Shown: in pieces, positions 1-13,600 of the stretch
Layout of the letters: each line of letters begins with the position of its first letter
Numbering within the stretch: the stretch's first letter is position 1
DNA from: Tubulanus polymorphus
Lineage: Eukaryota; Nemertea; Palaeonemertea; Tubulaniformes; Tubulanidae
Assembly (NCBI RefSeq): GCF_964204645.1
Contig: NC_134026.1
Coordinates: 1,116,001-1,180,000 of the forward strand
Length of the DNA: 64,000 bases
Reading direction: 5' to 3'
Made by a program: the position numbers and the translations under genes
The notes under the pieces: model-generated
Database searches by the model: none
The model's input: the letters and a program-made list of their open reading frames with translations, nothing else
What the model was told of the DNA's origin: nothing

Positions 1-2397
1 TTTGTTTCAAGAAAAGTAATTTAATTTTTGCTGACAAGGAAAATTACTCAGCTCTTTCTAAGTTTCTAACACCAGGACTGTTCGCTTCGCTTTCTGAAAA
101 AATGTCGTCTGCAGAAGATTTCATCGGTTTATCTGTACTGGGTGTATTATCAGTAGAGGTTATCAGTCAATTGATGTGGACATTCCAGTACCGCACATTA
201 CAGTAATTTAAAACATGCGATTGTCCATTGAGAATGTGACTGGAATTTCTAGTTGCGCCGTCCACTGGCGATAACTACTGTTATCACATATCGGAGGTAT
301 TGTCAGAAATAGCCGTTCGCGGATGCCTGCGATTGATTCGCGCGACTTTTAAGTCTCGATTACCGACTGATAGAACAACGGCAAAAATGTCTGCGATCGA
401 TCTGTAAATGATCGCTCTCTCCGGTCTCGCTGCAGGTCCGGTCTTAATACATAACTATACAATACATCATAGTGATAATACATCGATTATATGGGGAAAA
501 CACGTCCTGCTCCGGTCTGCAATTTCGAACTGAAGTAACTTTTTCATTAGCGTTACTTTCCATCCACTCGATAGCGGTCATCTTGAACGCGTACTCAAGT
601 GCGGTTCTATTGCGGAAATATTTACCGGTCGCGTTGTTTGATAAATCTAGAACCGCCTGAATGAACCACCAGAACTCTAGGTTTCAGTAAATATTGCAAT
701 GATCGCAGTGCGTGACGTGTTTCAATTTCCTGAACGTTTCTGTCTTATTTTGACGTCGATGTTATTTCACCTGTCACGATTTGTTACAATTACATTTAGT
801 TTGAGTCACATTCTGTAAATACACAATTTATTCTCTTCCGATTTCATTTTTTTGACAACATAAAAATCATTAAAAGAATTCTATAATGCATGTCGCGTGC
901 GAGTTTATGTGCACTGTGTCCTCAATATCGGGGCTCGTGATTGCTGGTGGAGTTAATCCAATTCTGACCTGGAAAACCTGGAAAACTCGGGGAATCAGAA
1001 AAAGCTAGAAAATACGTGAATGAATGAATCGTAACATTTACACCTAGAACTCTCTGATTCACTCGAGGATTTTGTGGAAAAATCTGGGCGAACTTTTAGG
1101 GATTTGTAAATTTTCAACAATTTGTGAAATGTAATTTTTGGTTAGTTAGTCGTTTAGTTTGAAATGATATGAATCGATACTCTACAGAATCTACCGCGAT
1201 CAAAACTTACGTTCCACGGTGCATTTTTTTGTTCTCATAAACTGTTGCTGATTTGATAAACTCTTCTGTTTCTATCTTTATCGGAAACTGCTGGTAAATG
1301 TTTGACTAAGCGTTTTACCTGCAGTAGAAACTCGTCGGTTCGTAAGCCTAGTTAATACCAGTCTAGCCTGTATATAGACTGTAAGATCGCCGTCGATCAG
1401 ACCCTCAGTTATCAGTCAGCAGGGGCTGTGTTTGTACAAAAAATAGAAATCGTTACTCTGGCATTTGGTTGTTATTAATTCTTGATCTATTAGCTCCATT
1501 AGAACAATAGCTCAATGTCCACTGCGGTGGCAATCGTGTTATCCCCTGTAGTTTAACAGTTCGATAGCAACCACATTGAAAACCGTCCGAAGTCGTTTCG
1601 CGATGCAGTATCTGATATTGCGATATCGCGCTCAAATCTGTCATGAAAAATTTAACTGATTGAAATAAAGAAACCAGCGAAACTACAAGCGAATGTCAAC
1701 TCTTTAACGTCATAATACGGTTGCTTTTGCTTGCGATCTTCCAAATTTCTCAAAAATTCTGGCAATAGATTCTGTGTAATAATCTATCTGTGAGCATTGA
1801 GGGTATAGCATTCTATCGAGGTTTGAGGTTTAGAACGATGAGGGCCCAGTGCAGAAAACTAGCAGATTTTTGAGGAGGAGTCAATGTTCCTGTTGCTTGT
1901 ACTTAGTTTTATATTGAAATGTGTATGTGTCTGTGAAGTGATGTATTGCTATACCGAGACGAGTATGATTGAGATCAGGTTAGAGGCAGTGAGGTTATTA
2001 ACTGTACGAATAGCCGATAGAATACGAAACCGTGTGATTCTGATTTTGCTGAATATCAGGGATAACTGATAGAGAGAGAGAGAGAAAGAGTTGATTGTTC
2101 CCCGGTGACACTGACTGATACGTCTCATCTCCCTCAGGATTGTCTATTTAATCACACCGTGATCAACAGTTTCAGCTGAATTCACAGTTTTATCCCTCTC
2201 TACGAGGGACAATCAGTTTATCTGTTGATTGTCGTTTTCGCTGATAGCGAGAGGAATATTCCTACTGTTTACTTTTTATTATCATTGACCAGAAGGTTTC
2301 TGGCTCGGCTCCAGTTCTGACATAACTGGAGGCTTAACATTCATCATTCACAACATCACTGGTTACGATTGGTAGAACACTATATCCGTGTTGACGC

Positions 2398-2636
2398 GAT
2401 GAGGAGAGAATCCCACAATGATAATAAAAAGTCCGAAAATGAAACTTCGAGATTTCAACCTTTATTTCAACGTTTCGACTATATCCTAATAGTCATCTTC
2501 AGGAATAATTCCTGATAATAATTCAGTTTATTCCTGAAGATGACTATTAGGATATAGTCGAAACGTTGAAATAAACTACTATCTCGAAGTTTCATTTTCG
2601 GACTTTTTATTATCATTGTGGGATTCTCTCCTCATC
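2398..2636. mobile_element. Large near-perfect inverted repeat (foldback element)
   Basis: Two arms of about 105 bp face each other around a short AT-rich spacer (about 2506-2530). The outer ends read GATGAGGAGAGAATCCCAC and its complement. Each arm contains the block CTGAAGATGACTATTAGGAT followed by ATAGTCGAAACG. Degenerate relatives lie at 14696-14790 and 46738-46930, so this is a dispersed family. Its class is not certain; Penelope-like retroelements and foldback DNA elements are both possible. Confidence 0.75.
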
Positions 2637-2639
2637 ACT

Positions 2640-2860
2640 GGTTAGTCCATTACCTGAAATGGACCAATTTAGAAAGGACCAATTCAGTGCTGTGCGTTCA
2701 CACATGTTTTTTAAATCCGCTGTTGGTCCAGCTAGATTCAACGCTGTGATTGTCAGGCAAAATAGTTTACACAAAGAAATGGTTCATTCTAAAATTCAGA
2801 ACAGACTTGGATCGTCTTTTGGTCAGTGGAACAGACTTTTTTGCTAGAGTGAACGCTGGA
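2640..2860. repeat. Dispersed inverted-repeat element, family A, copy 1
   Basis: It contains GGACCAATTTAGAAAGGACC, a GTTCACACATG block, GGTCCAGCTAGATTCAACGC and TGTGATTGTCAGGC. The same blocks recur in order or inverted at about 7562-7870, 8337-8620, 9290-9420 and 11698-11995. No coding capacity is seen. It is probably a non-autonomous DNA element (MITE). Confidence 0.5.
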
Positions 2861-4261
2861 CCCCTTATTAATTGGATTTAAAATCTTGACCATTATAAGT
2901 AATTCTAAATAATGCAGTGCGAATGCAGCATATTTCATTTGTAATCTTTTGTCGATACCTGATAAAGAAAGTACCACGCTTTCAATTAATTGGCTTCACA
3001 CTGCAGTATAGGTGAAGTCTTCAGATGACTAAACAGTCATAAAAAGCCAGAAGTACCGAGCTGACTTCAATAAAAAACCATCGCATTATGCCGTACCTTT
3101 TAACTGATATCGTTTAAGTAGGTTCCAATCGAAGGGTAATGAGTAGATTACTAATTAGTACAGACTCATAACTGCCCGCCCGAACTGATGCAGGTTTTAA
3201 TATTCATAAATAATAGGACAGCTGTAACACAGAAACGCCGGTCATTAATCTATCTATTGATGATCAGATGAAGTTTTGTGAAGATGTTACCGGTAACACG
3301 TGTCTACGCGATTGTTATAGATACACGATGAATTAGTAGATATTAGAATATATCGATATAGGGCCTCGTAGATCGAAAACAGGCGAATAAAATAATGAGC
3401 AACCATCGACTTAAAAATGCTAGAGCATCATTAGTAAAACACTACACACATAGATCAGTCTCTTCGGTCTCTTGTTTGTTTCACGATGATTTCATGAATA
3501 AGAATAATTGCTCATTACCCGAGCGTCCGGTCGACGCTCATCGCGATCAGTTGCTCATTTTACGGCCAGTATTTCCTCGTTTTACTCACAATCGTAGCTG
3601 ATTAAATGATTTTTGGTTTCAGCTCGGGCGCGTGTGGAGTAATTTTGCCACAGGTCACACACGACAGTAATATTTTACTACGAATGAATCATCATCGTTA
3701 ATGTGTCTCTTCAGGCGTTGTTTTAATGATGTCATATCAGTATTTCATTGTTTTTTATCTCATTTTTGATTCGATGTATTTAAAAGATGATATCGCTATA
3801 ACAGGGATGCATCGAGATTATCACTCTAGCGCTGATACTCATCGATGAACACAGTTTAGATATAAAAATAAACATCCCCCCCAAATTCTCACGTTACATT
3901 TGAAGGTGGTAAAATTTCAAAATTTTCTGGGAGGGATACCTACAACCCATCGGCAGTACTCCGCATCCCCTCCTGCTAAACACTCGTATTATTATGAACT
4001 TATGACCATCGTTGATGGTAGATTTAATTTTTCATTGCCCCGTAGATGCACCCTACACATCTCTACCCCTTCAGGCGCAGCAGTCTAAATCAATAGGCCG
4101 AACACACATGAACCCAAATTATCTTCTCTAATATATTGATATGGTTACTGTAACTGTTCTTCTAATGGAATGTTTGTAGATGTCATTTGTACAGTTCATC
4201 TGTCACTAACAGCTTTTAGATGTTTGACGAGGCATCGAAAGAAGAATCTGTAGGGAACCGA

Positions 4262-4318
4262 TATCTGACCTGTCCACCCGACCTGTCCACCCGACCTGTC
4301 CACCTGACCTGTCCACGG
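4262..4318 (+). repeat. 13-bp tandem repeat, about 4 copies
   Basis: The unit CCTGTCCACCCGA, or a close variant, repeats about four times upstream of the first recognised ADGRA exon. It sits in non-coding sequence. Confidence 0.75.
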
Positions 4319-4665
4319 TCAAGGCTTTCTGATAAACTTGCTACTGCGGGAAAGTTCTCTGAGATGTCAAGCACAATCCTGTATATGGTTCCACTGTTTA
4401 AACCAGTATTGTTGAAACATGTTGCTGCTTAATGGAATCTTATAAACTCCTCTTGCACTATAGCCAGGATAAAGCAAAATTTACTAACAATTTTCATATT
4501 TAACAAATGTGCCTTTTCAATGATCAATAATGCCCGTAAATGTGTCTCATGACCTTCAAAAGTAAGCCTCAGGTCCGCTCTTATGGGGACAATGGTCCGG
4601 ACCACAGAGACTACCCCTTAAATATATACTATGTATTAATAAAATTGCATTTTGTATAATTTCAG

Positions 4666-7600
4666 AGATTTAAGTGATAATGATATAGAATCAATAACAC
4701 CGGGAGCGTTTAACTCATTGGATAACCTCGTTAAACTGTAAGTATTATAAATCAATCTCTCTACTATCAAACTGCCAAATATTTTTAACATCTGTTTTCT
4801 TGCCCCCAGTCTACGTACAGCGCCACGAGCAAGGCGGGTCTGCATTTTTAAGACATTTTTTTACGATCGCAAGTTCGTAAATAATGAATAAAAAACATGC
4901 ATTTTCAGTGTACGCCCAGTTGAGGTGGGAGGGGATTCGATTCTACTAGAAATATACTCCTAGAGGTTCAACAAATCTATTAACACTAACGACTCCTAAA
5001 TTAAACGGATTTCATTAAATCGAACAGAACATTTTTAAATACATCATAATATAATTGTGTAGGGATATCAGTATGCATGCATACCGGTTATGTAGCATAA
5101 TGCTAGAAAACATGTGAACAACTAGAAATTTGCTGGTACGATTCTTGTCGGGTCATTGCTGAGGGTTACAATAATTTTCTATTATGCGACTCGCGGACCC
5201 CTACTTTCTTAATCAAAATATTTCTCCTAGTTTTCCATAACTCGCCGTGAACGTGAATGAATAGCTCTGCGGAGTTCTGCGCAGTTCACGTGTATTCGTT
5301 ATGCGTTGAATATTGTATTCTATAAAGTACTAATAATAAAACCGCGAGGTTAAATGGGTACATAATTGAAAGCTCATAACGTAAGATCTGTATGAAACTG
5401 TCAGTTCTAACACCGGGAGTCTCTTTCCAGACCAGTGTGCCGTGACCTAGCTTGCTTAGTTTTTATAACCGCCGCCCAGGTGGCCCTGCGTAAACCAGAC
5501 TTCCTCATCCCCGGGTTTAAATGCCTGATTGTTTTCATAAATCTTGACTTCGTGTATTAAACCTCCTTGCATTTCATACGTCAATTAATTCTCTGAATAA
5601 AAATCTAAACGATATTTTGCGAAAAAGAATATAGAATTTTTAAACGAAGACTCAAAAGTTGCACGGATGTGGCATGGTTCATAGCGTGCCTCAGAATTGC
5701 TCAAAAGTGAGCACTTACATTTTACAAGTTCCAAAACTTTACTTTAGACTTTGGTTTTCCAAAATTATTTTTTTTACATTGTGTTATTGACAATGATGAT
5801 TAGAAGTGGTGGTCTTAAATGATAAGAAAAACTGTCACTTTTACCTCGCTAAAAATGCTTAATTTTTACTATAAAAAATCGCTTAAAAGTCCTCAATTCT
5901 GTCACAGCCTTTCTACTGTTGAACCCTGTTTGAGTATTATTTCATTTTATGATGATTAAACTCTGAGTCAAATGTGAACCCACAACTGTAGAACCTGATT
6001 CAAATTGGTAAATTTGATCCTCTATACCTTAATTTTGAGTTGATTTTACCTGAAAAATTTTGAATTCGCAAACGAAACTGCCATTGAATTCTTGTAATGG
6101 AAACTGATTCGCCGATATTATTTGGAGAAAACTTTTAATTTTGAAAGAGAAATCGTCAGTGGTTTTTATATATAAGTAATATATACACGAGTGTGACGAT
6201 GCGAAGTAAACGTGAACCACGCCCTGTTAATGATCATTAGGCAATCGCCCTGTTAATGATCATTAGGCAATTTAACTCCACAGTCAGAAGATAACCTAAG
6301 ATTGCACTCAGTCATTTCACGCGTTAATCGATCTTATCGATCTCAAAAATAAAACTCTACACGAAAATGAATAACATTTCGACGACGACGATATTAGTTC
6401 GTCGTTGTGCGTCGCCTGAAACGCTGTTTTCGAAAACGGGAAGCAACTCGCCCGGAGACAATCGAAATTCGTAAAATTCATACAACGCGGAAGATTGAAT
6501 ATGTTTTTAAAAATCGACTATAATTCGTGTAATTGATGTTAGTGTATTTCACCCGCCAGGTATTATATGCGTTATTTCTGCGTAATTCGATTTCGTTCGC
6601 CGCGTCGCGTCGTATGCCTCGCATCTTGAAAGTCATCCGACGCCCGAAAGAAGCCGATGAAATGGTTTTTTGGAACAGTAGTTAGTCATGTTCTGTATCG
6701 TATGATTTTAGCTGCCTTCACGCACCGTTTGACTGACTAGTATTATCTAATTATAAGAAGGCTTTTGATCGTGTATAGTTTGCTAAGAATATCGCGAAAC
6801 CTATCGATAAGTCGTGCTGCTCATTTAGATCTGAGCGTATAATATGATGAAGTAAGGCTCGATGAGAATCTGTATGAGTGTACTTGATGTACTTCTAACC
6901 ATTTCGATGCATCATTTCGATCAGTAACGATGACGGCTTAATTCCTGACTTTTGCTTCTTTTGTCACGGAACTAATTTATAAATTGACTATTAACCCATT
7001 CATAGAATATTCATCGGAATTAACGCTAGCTCGCGCGGAGCAGGCCTTCGGGTTTTAAAATCAAATCTAGTAGGAATTTTGTCAGTCTTATGACGAGAAC
7101 ACGCTGCCAATCTGTCAGCAATACGGATCCTGAACACTCACGCAAACCCTTCATTAATGATGAAAATAGCAAATCTCATTTAGTTTTACATCAATTATGA
7201 ATTTCCCTCGTGTAACAAAGAGAGAGATTACAGTTTCAGATCTCTAAATGTTGTTTGAGTTTTCAGATGAATCCATCTGATGAAATCTCGATGTTTAATC
7301 GCTGATATTCCGCGCGATATTTTGACGGATCTTATTTTATGATTTTCTCGTCTAGACCGAGGCTCAGACCGAGTCGGCGAGATTTCACTGATTTTACCGA
7401 TAATTGTCGCAAATTGTGCAAATATCTGATCGAAAGATGTCAGCGAAATATGTTTGATGTCTTTTCAGGGATCTATCGAGCAATAGGCTTAAAAACATCA
7501 GTCGTCCAATGTTTGAAGGCTTGAAAAAACTAACTAGATTGTAAGTATAACTGATTCTTCATAGCCACGTTCACACGTTTTTAGAACGGTCTGAATCTAG

Positions 7601-10600
7601 TCCGTCCCAAACAGACCAAGCTGGTGAAAAGTCCATTCCCAAATTGGTCCTTTCCATTTCAAACATTTTTGACTGAACTGAAAGACCAATCCAGATCCAT
7701 CAACATTTCAGAGCTGACCATTTCTCTGTGTTTGAATAGAAACCGTCATTCACAACGCTGGTTCTAGCTGGACCAGTGATAACAGGGCATTTAAAAACAT
7801 GTGTGAATGCACCACGTTTATTCGACTGGTTCTAAATTGGTCCGTTCCAAATCAAAACGGGCAATAGTGTAAAACATGGCTGATGATGAGTTCATTTGAT
7901 TGTGACATGATTTTGATATATCGTTTTTTTATGTTTCTAGGTCGTTATCGAAGAATGAAATTGCAACTATAGACGAAGGAACATTCGACGACCTGAAATC
8001 ACTTAAAAAACTGTAAGTCAAACATCTTTTATTCGATGTCGTCTTCATAATTTCAAATTTCTTTTATTCGCATCGATTTTTGCAGCGATTTTCAATCGAA
8101 TCATTTGATTTGCGATTGTAAACTGCGGTGGATATTGCGCTGGTCGAAGAATCGTAACGTGCGCATATCGGACAACACCAAATGCGCGTTTCCCAAAGAT
8201 CTTGAGAAGCGTTCAGTTCGTACGTTAAAGAAGAAATTACTCCACTGCAGTAAGTGTGTTTACTCACGTCTTCTGTCAACATATTTTCTATTCTTTTTAG
8301 TCACGGAAAATTGAGCGAGTATCGGTTGCATCAAATAAACCGCGTTCACACGGTCGCTGTTAGTCCATTTTTATTTGGTCCGTACCTCGTAAGGACCTAT
8401 CTAGAAGGGACCAAATCAATGCTGTGTATATTTGCGCGATATGTTTTAAGTCAGCTGTTATCACTCTGTTCAGCTTGATTCGATACGGTGATTGACAGGC
8501 AATTAAAGCAAAGTTCTTCATTTGAAGCAATTAAAGCAATCATTCTGTTAGGTGAGGATGAATTGGTCCCTTCTGAAATGGACCAATTTAAAATGGTGTG
8601 AACGATTGGTGCGTTCTAAATTGTAACGGAAGGTTCTAGATTATGTTATATAAAGCGGCTACAGCCTGGAAGTATTGTAGCGATCTCGCAATGATATCTG
8701 TGCTGATATTTTCGGAGTTAAGTCATACACTTGTAGCTAGATCTTTCTCCGAGTTACTGACAGTTAAATCGTGTGACAAGCGACTTTAGCGTTAAGCAGT
8801 ACCTGGGATTTAATGCAGTTACCTATAATCGATAGAGACCGTCTCTAAACTCATATATACGACTAGTGAGTGTAATAGTAAAAGACGACTGTGGCTGAGT
8901 TAATATCGATATTTATCGCGTTGATTGACGTGAACACATGTCTGTGAGTCATGTCTCTGTGAGTTGTCCGATGTATTTAATGAAGTTACCAAGTTGTCAT
9001 TGATTTCGATAAATCTGTGTTAGGAACCGATGAATGGCGTCTGCTCTGTGCTATTGATCACGTGTGTTTACGAGGCTCTGAGCGTCTGATAATTCGACGC
9101 TGTATCAATTTGTTGCACTTAACCAAAATTGTTGTATAATTGTAGCTAGTTAACGCGTGTAATTGGTTAAATGCTGTTGAGTGTGACAGAATTTCACAGA
9201 TGCAACTCTCTTAAGACCTCAATACAGTTTTCCTGATGTGAAGAGAATAGCCGCAATAAATCCCTTTTTATATAAAACGAACAGTTTTAGAGTCCATGCT
9301 GGAACTGACTGATTTAGAATGGTCCAAATTATTGCTGTGCATTCATGCACATTTATCACTGGTCCAACTAGATACAACATTGTGATTGACAGGCAATTAG
9401 AGCAAAGAGCCCATATCGATAGATTTATTCAATTCAATTGCTGATATTTTTGAAAATGGCTCATACCGAATGAGTTGAACTTTAGGCCTATAGTTTTTCT
9501 GATTGTGCATTTTTCTTTCATATGAAGATAGACAGTTGTTTGTCTGTGCAAACTGATGTCTCTCGCAAAATGTCATTTGGCTACGAGGTATGAAAACTGA
9601 TCGTACCGAATTTAAGAGCGCTCGTCGGTTTTATTGTCAAATCAATATCTCGAATGTACAGTTACTAAATCATTTGATACTAAAAGAGCAACATTAACCG
9701 ATTTGTTTCTAGCCTTCCGAAACTGTTCAGAAATTCATCATCTATAAATTCGTTTGCGATAGATGTTCAGTTCAGTTTAATTGACGTATTCATTACGCTT
9801 TCAAAAATGCGCTTTCATGAATTATGAAATAGTCGATTTCGACAAAGCAATTTACGATGCTGATTATTTTGATCGACATACGAATAAAATCGTAACGAAT
9901 GTAGCCGTGCGAGCTGTAGCGGTAACCCTGCGAGCTGTAGCGGTAACCGTGCGAGCTGTAGCGGTAACCCTGCGAGCTGGAGGGGTAACCCTGCGAGCTG
10001 TAGCGGTAACCGTGCAAGCTGTAGCGGTAACCCTGCGAGCTGGAGGGGTAACCGTGCGAGCTGTAGCGGTAACCCTGAGAGCTGGAGGGGTAACCCTGCG
10101 AGCTGTAGCGGTAACCCTGCGAGCTGTAGCGGTAACCCTGCGAGCTGTAGCGGTAACCCTGTGTGCTGTAGCGGTAACTAACCCTGCGAGCTGTAGGAAA
10201 TCAATTTCAGTCGTAACCTGTACGTGTGCAGTGATCTGATCGATACTCAGGCGTTATTCTATAGACAATTTTTCTGATAAGTATCGCATCAAAAACAATG
10301 CAGTGAATCAAATTTCATTTATAAGAGACGAAAAAATATGTATGCGCGTCGAAATCAATGATAGCTGAAAATATTGCTCGCTTACTCCTTGATTCCTCAG
10401 TTAGATATAAACAGTGGTGGATGATCAGATGGCCTGGACGAGACCCTGGGTCAAATTTAGCCCCGTGTGGGACGCACGTAAATCACTCGTTACTTGAATG
10501 CTATCAAAATGATGCTGTGGCAAGTGAGGCGATTCATTTCCAGAACCAGTTAGCATTCGCACCAAATAATTTGACTGTTGCCAAAAGTTGGCTTGGGCTT

Positions 10601-13600
10601 GGTCGGATATTTTGGTAGGGTCAAATTTGACCCTTTCCAAACAGACACAGACCAGTTTGGCACCAGTGTGGCACAGACCAGTTTGGCACCAGGCCAAATT
10701 TGGCCCTGATCGAAATAAATCGCTCCCGTGATTTCGGGTATTGTTAAGTAATAACCTTTAATGATTCGAATCGGTTTGTTTTTTTCAGATTGGCCAGTAA
10801 AACTGAAAGTATTCAAATTAATTCCGTCCAAGAACCAGGTCGTGTTTGAAGGTGATAAACTGCCGTTTGAATGTCAGGCGTCGAAGTCCGATTCATCGAC
10901 GAGAATCGTCTGGATTCGTGAAGGTCACGCCGTCGAGACTAATCGGTCGGCGGGTATCATCGTAAAAACTGCGTCGAAAGATAGATCTGTCGCCGTGAAG
11001 AGTCTTCTGCTGAAAAAATTACAAGTTAAAAACTCCGGAGTTTGGACGTGTCAGGTATTTCCTCCCTCTCTCTGCTCCCTCTTCCTCCCCCTGTGCTCTG
11101 AATGGATTCTATAACAACCTTAAGCCTAGCGCACATAGCAAGAAAAACCTTGAAACAAGAAAATGATTCTGCGTTCATTCATTTTGATGTTTAATTCACC
11201 TGCCATAGCAAGATGATTAGAGGAGTAGTAATTGTATCACATGGTATGTGATGATATCAAATGGTTCCGCGAAACAATTTGTCTCATTCTCAAGAAAGAA
11301 GCCAGAAAAATGTTTCCGTTTCATGTTTACTTCGAGTTGTTGTTAACCCTCTTTTCTCTCTTTCAGGTGCAAACTAAAACTGGTAATATTTCCAAGACGG
11401 TGAATATTGTAGTTATATCTGACGATACTCTACATTGTGATGCGGTTACTATCAGTACGAATAAAGGCACGTTTTCCTGGCCGAAGACGGTATCGGGCGT
11501 GTCTATAGAATTCCCATGCAGCGACCGAGCCACGACGTACCGCGGTAAAGCTCCGCCGCATGCGTTTTTTACGTGTAATAAAAACGGAAAGTGGGAGAAT
11601 CTCGATACAACTCAGTGTCAGTATATATACGAGATGACTCGCGTTCTCGAGCAGTATACACTGGTAAGTGTCATTAATCAGACCGAGATATTAGCCACGT
11701 TCACATGATGTTATTTAGAGTTTAGATTAAGTCTGTTCCAATATAGAACGAACCAAGCGTTCACACCTGCTTAAAGACGGTTCTAAATTGATCCGTTCCT
11801 GTTCAGACCGACCCAAAAGACTGATCTTGTTCTGTTCTAAATCTTAGAACGGACCATTTTTCTGTGTGTGAATTAGAAACTGCTTTATTTGCTTGTCAAT
11901 CACAAAGTTTAGTCTAGCCAGACTAGAGAAAACAGTATGTTTTAAAAAGTATGTGAAAGCATAGTATTGATTCGGTCCGTTCTAAATTGTTCCTAAGTAG
12001 TGATATAAAAATGTTATATATCGCTGAATATTGGCTTTCTTTGATTCTTCAGACACCATTGAACCACTCAAATGTCGCTGCTACGGCGAAAAAGTTGAAA
12101 CAATATATATCTGACGGTCGAGCGATGGTCGATAGGATGGATATTATTTTCATATCGAAAATTCTCGGAAAGCTGAGTCCATTCGTATCCGTAAATCCTG
12201 AAGTTGTTGATGTTATATTGGATATTATGAGTATTGCGATGTTGAATGTATCTGATCATTTGTTACTGGCAGCGCAGAAAGAAGCCCAAGCCTGTACCAG
12301 GTATATATAAATACACAAGGACCAAGTTTCATAGATTTTGGGGCAAAATAATCCCTGGGAACGTTTTGAAATTTGTCACTACATAGAAGATGGAAGTTTT
12401 TTTAATTCTGTCTCGATAAAACTGGTCTCAATTTCTTCAAATCTTCTGTGACTGGATGATACTTTAAGTCACAAAAAGGAAGCATTAAAACTAACTGAAG
12501 GTTTAGTTTTGAAAGATACAATCGATTTTTTCAAAAATTTTCCTAAAAAGAATCAAGTATCTCGTTTAATTCAGGATGGTTCAAGTGATCGAGCATATAC
12601 CGAATCAGATGTTGGGGAATCAGAAGACGGTGCGCCGATTCTCGACTGGAATTGCTTTTCAAGCGTTTAAACTGAAACCGACGAGTTTCGCTGGAATGAA
12701 ATGTTTAGTTGCGTCCCTGCCGCACGGACCTTTCAATCGAAGTAACTTTGTCTGTTACGTGCCGAGTAATAATTCGAATGTCTACTACGAGACAGTGGTA
12801 AATATTTTTTTTTCTACGATTTTGTTTTAATCAATAAATAGCCTGATAAATCAATTTGTAAACTTCTATTTATTCTAGACGTACTGCTGTGTCTGCGTAT
12901 AGATTTTATTCAGACCACACGCAGTAGACGTCAACTTAAATATAGATGACTAAATTATCTTTTCATAGCTACCTGCGGCACTGGTTTTATAGATCGGTTT
13001 TAACACTAAGTTGATAATGACAGAACTGATGAACTTAGTTTTGGAATGAAACTGGAGCCCGGATAAATAGTTTTTCGTTGAAAATTGACTTTAAAGTAAA
13101 AATTTGTCTCTTTCCAAAGTTTTAACCCTGGGGTCAAATTTCCGGCGAGAACTTGGGGACCGGATCCTGTAAAATAAACTTATTTTAACTATACAACTTA
13201 CTACCTGATCTATAAAATCAGCCCCTGGGGCCGGTTCCATAGTCATGACTTAGACTCTTTTAGTTATATAGCTCATCTAACAGCTTAAGACCAGTCTTAA
13301 GATTTAAGACCACTTTTGGACTTAAGTCTTGACTATGGAACTGGCCCCTAGCTGACAATTGATGAGAAATAAAATGAAATGAGACGTACAAGTATTACAG
13401 TTAACACATCCACTTCAGCACGTTTCGTATTCGCGATTTTCAGCTCGTACGAAAGTCGATTGTAATTTACACTTCATTAAACTATATTTCTATAGAAACC
13501 GGCGGCGTCTATTGAGTTACACGACGATGTGTTGAATAACGTGAAAACATCGGCGAATTTCATCAAATTACAATTCATCGTTTATAAAAATGGTCGATTG

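Larger units (their letters stand above)
1..4665. other. 5' flank or intron of the ADGRA-type gene; no exon identified
   Basis: I found no convincing coding exon here. The first recognised downstream exon (4666) opens in the middle of a codon and encodes one leucine-rich repeat, so at least one earlier exon with the signal peptide and LRR cap must exist, either in this stretch or left of the window. The stretch holds a GA-rich run near 2073-2087, a large inverted repeat (2398-2636), an inverted-repeat-type element (about 2640-2860) and a short 13-bp tandem repeat (4262-4318). Confidence 0.5.

Noticed and set aside
38-211. Open frame near the left edge with YSALSKFLTPGLFASLSE, thought of as the LRR N-cap of ADGRA
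   Set aside because: It lacks the expected cysteines and the LxLxxN pattern, and no donor fits the phase of the exon at 4666.
9781-10239. 152-codon repetitive open frame (RAVAVTL repeats)
   Set aside because: It is a by-product of the 21-bp minisatellite in an intron; there is no start context or splice partner.
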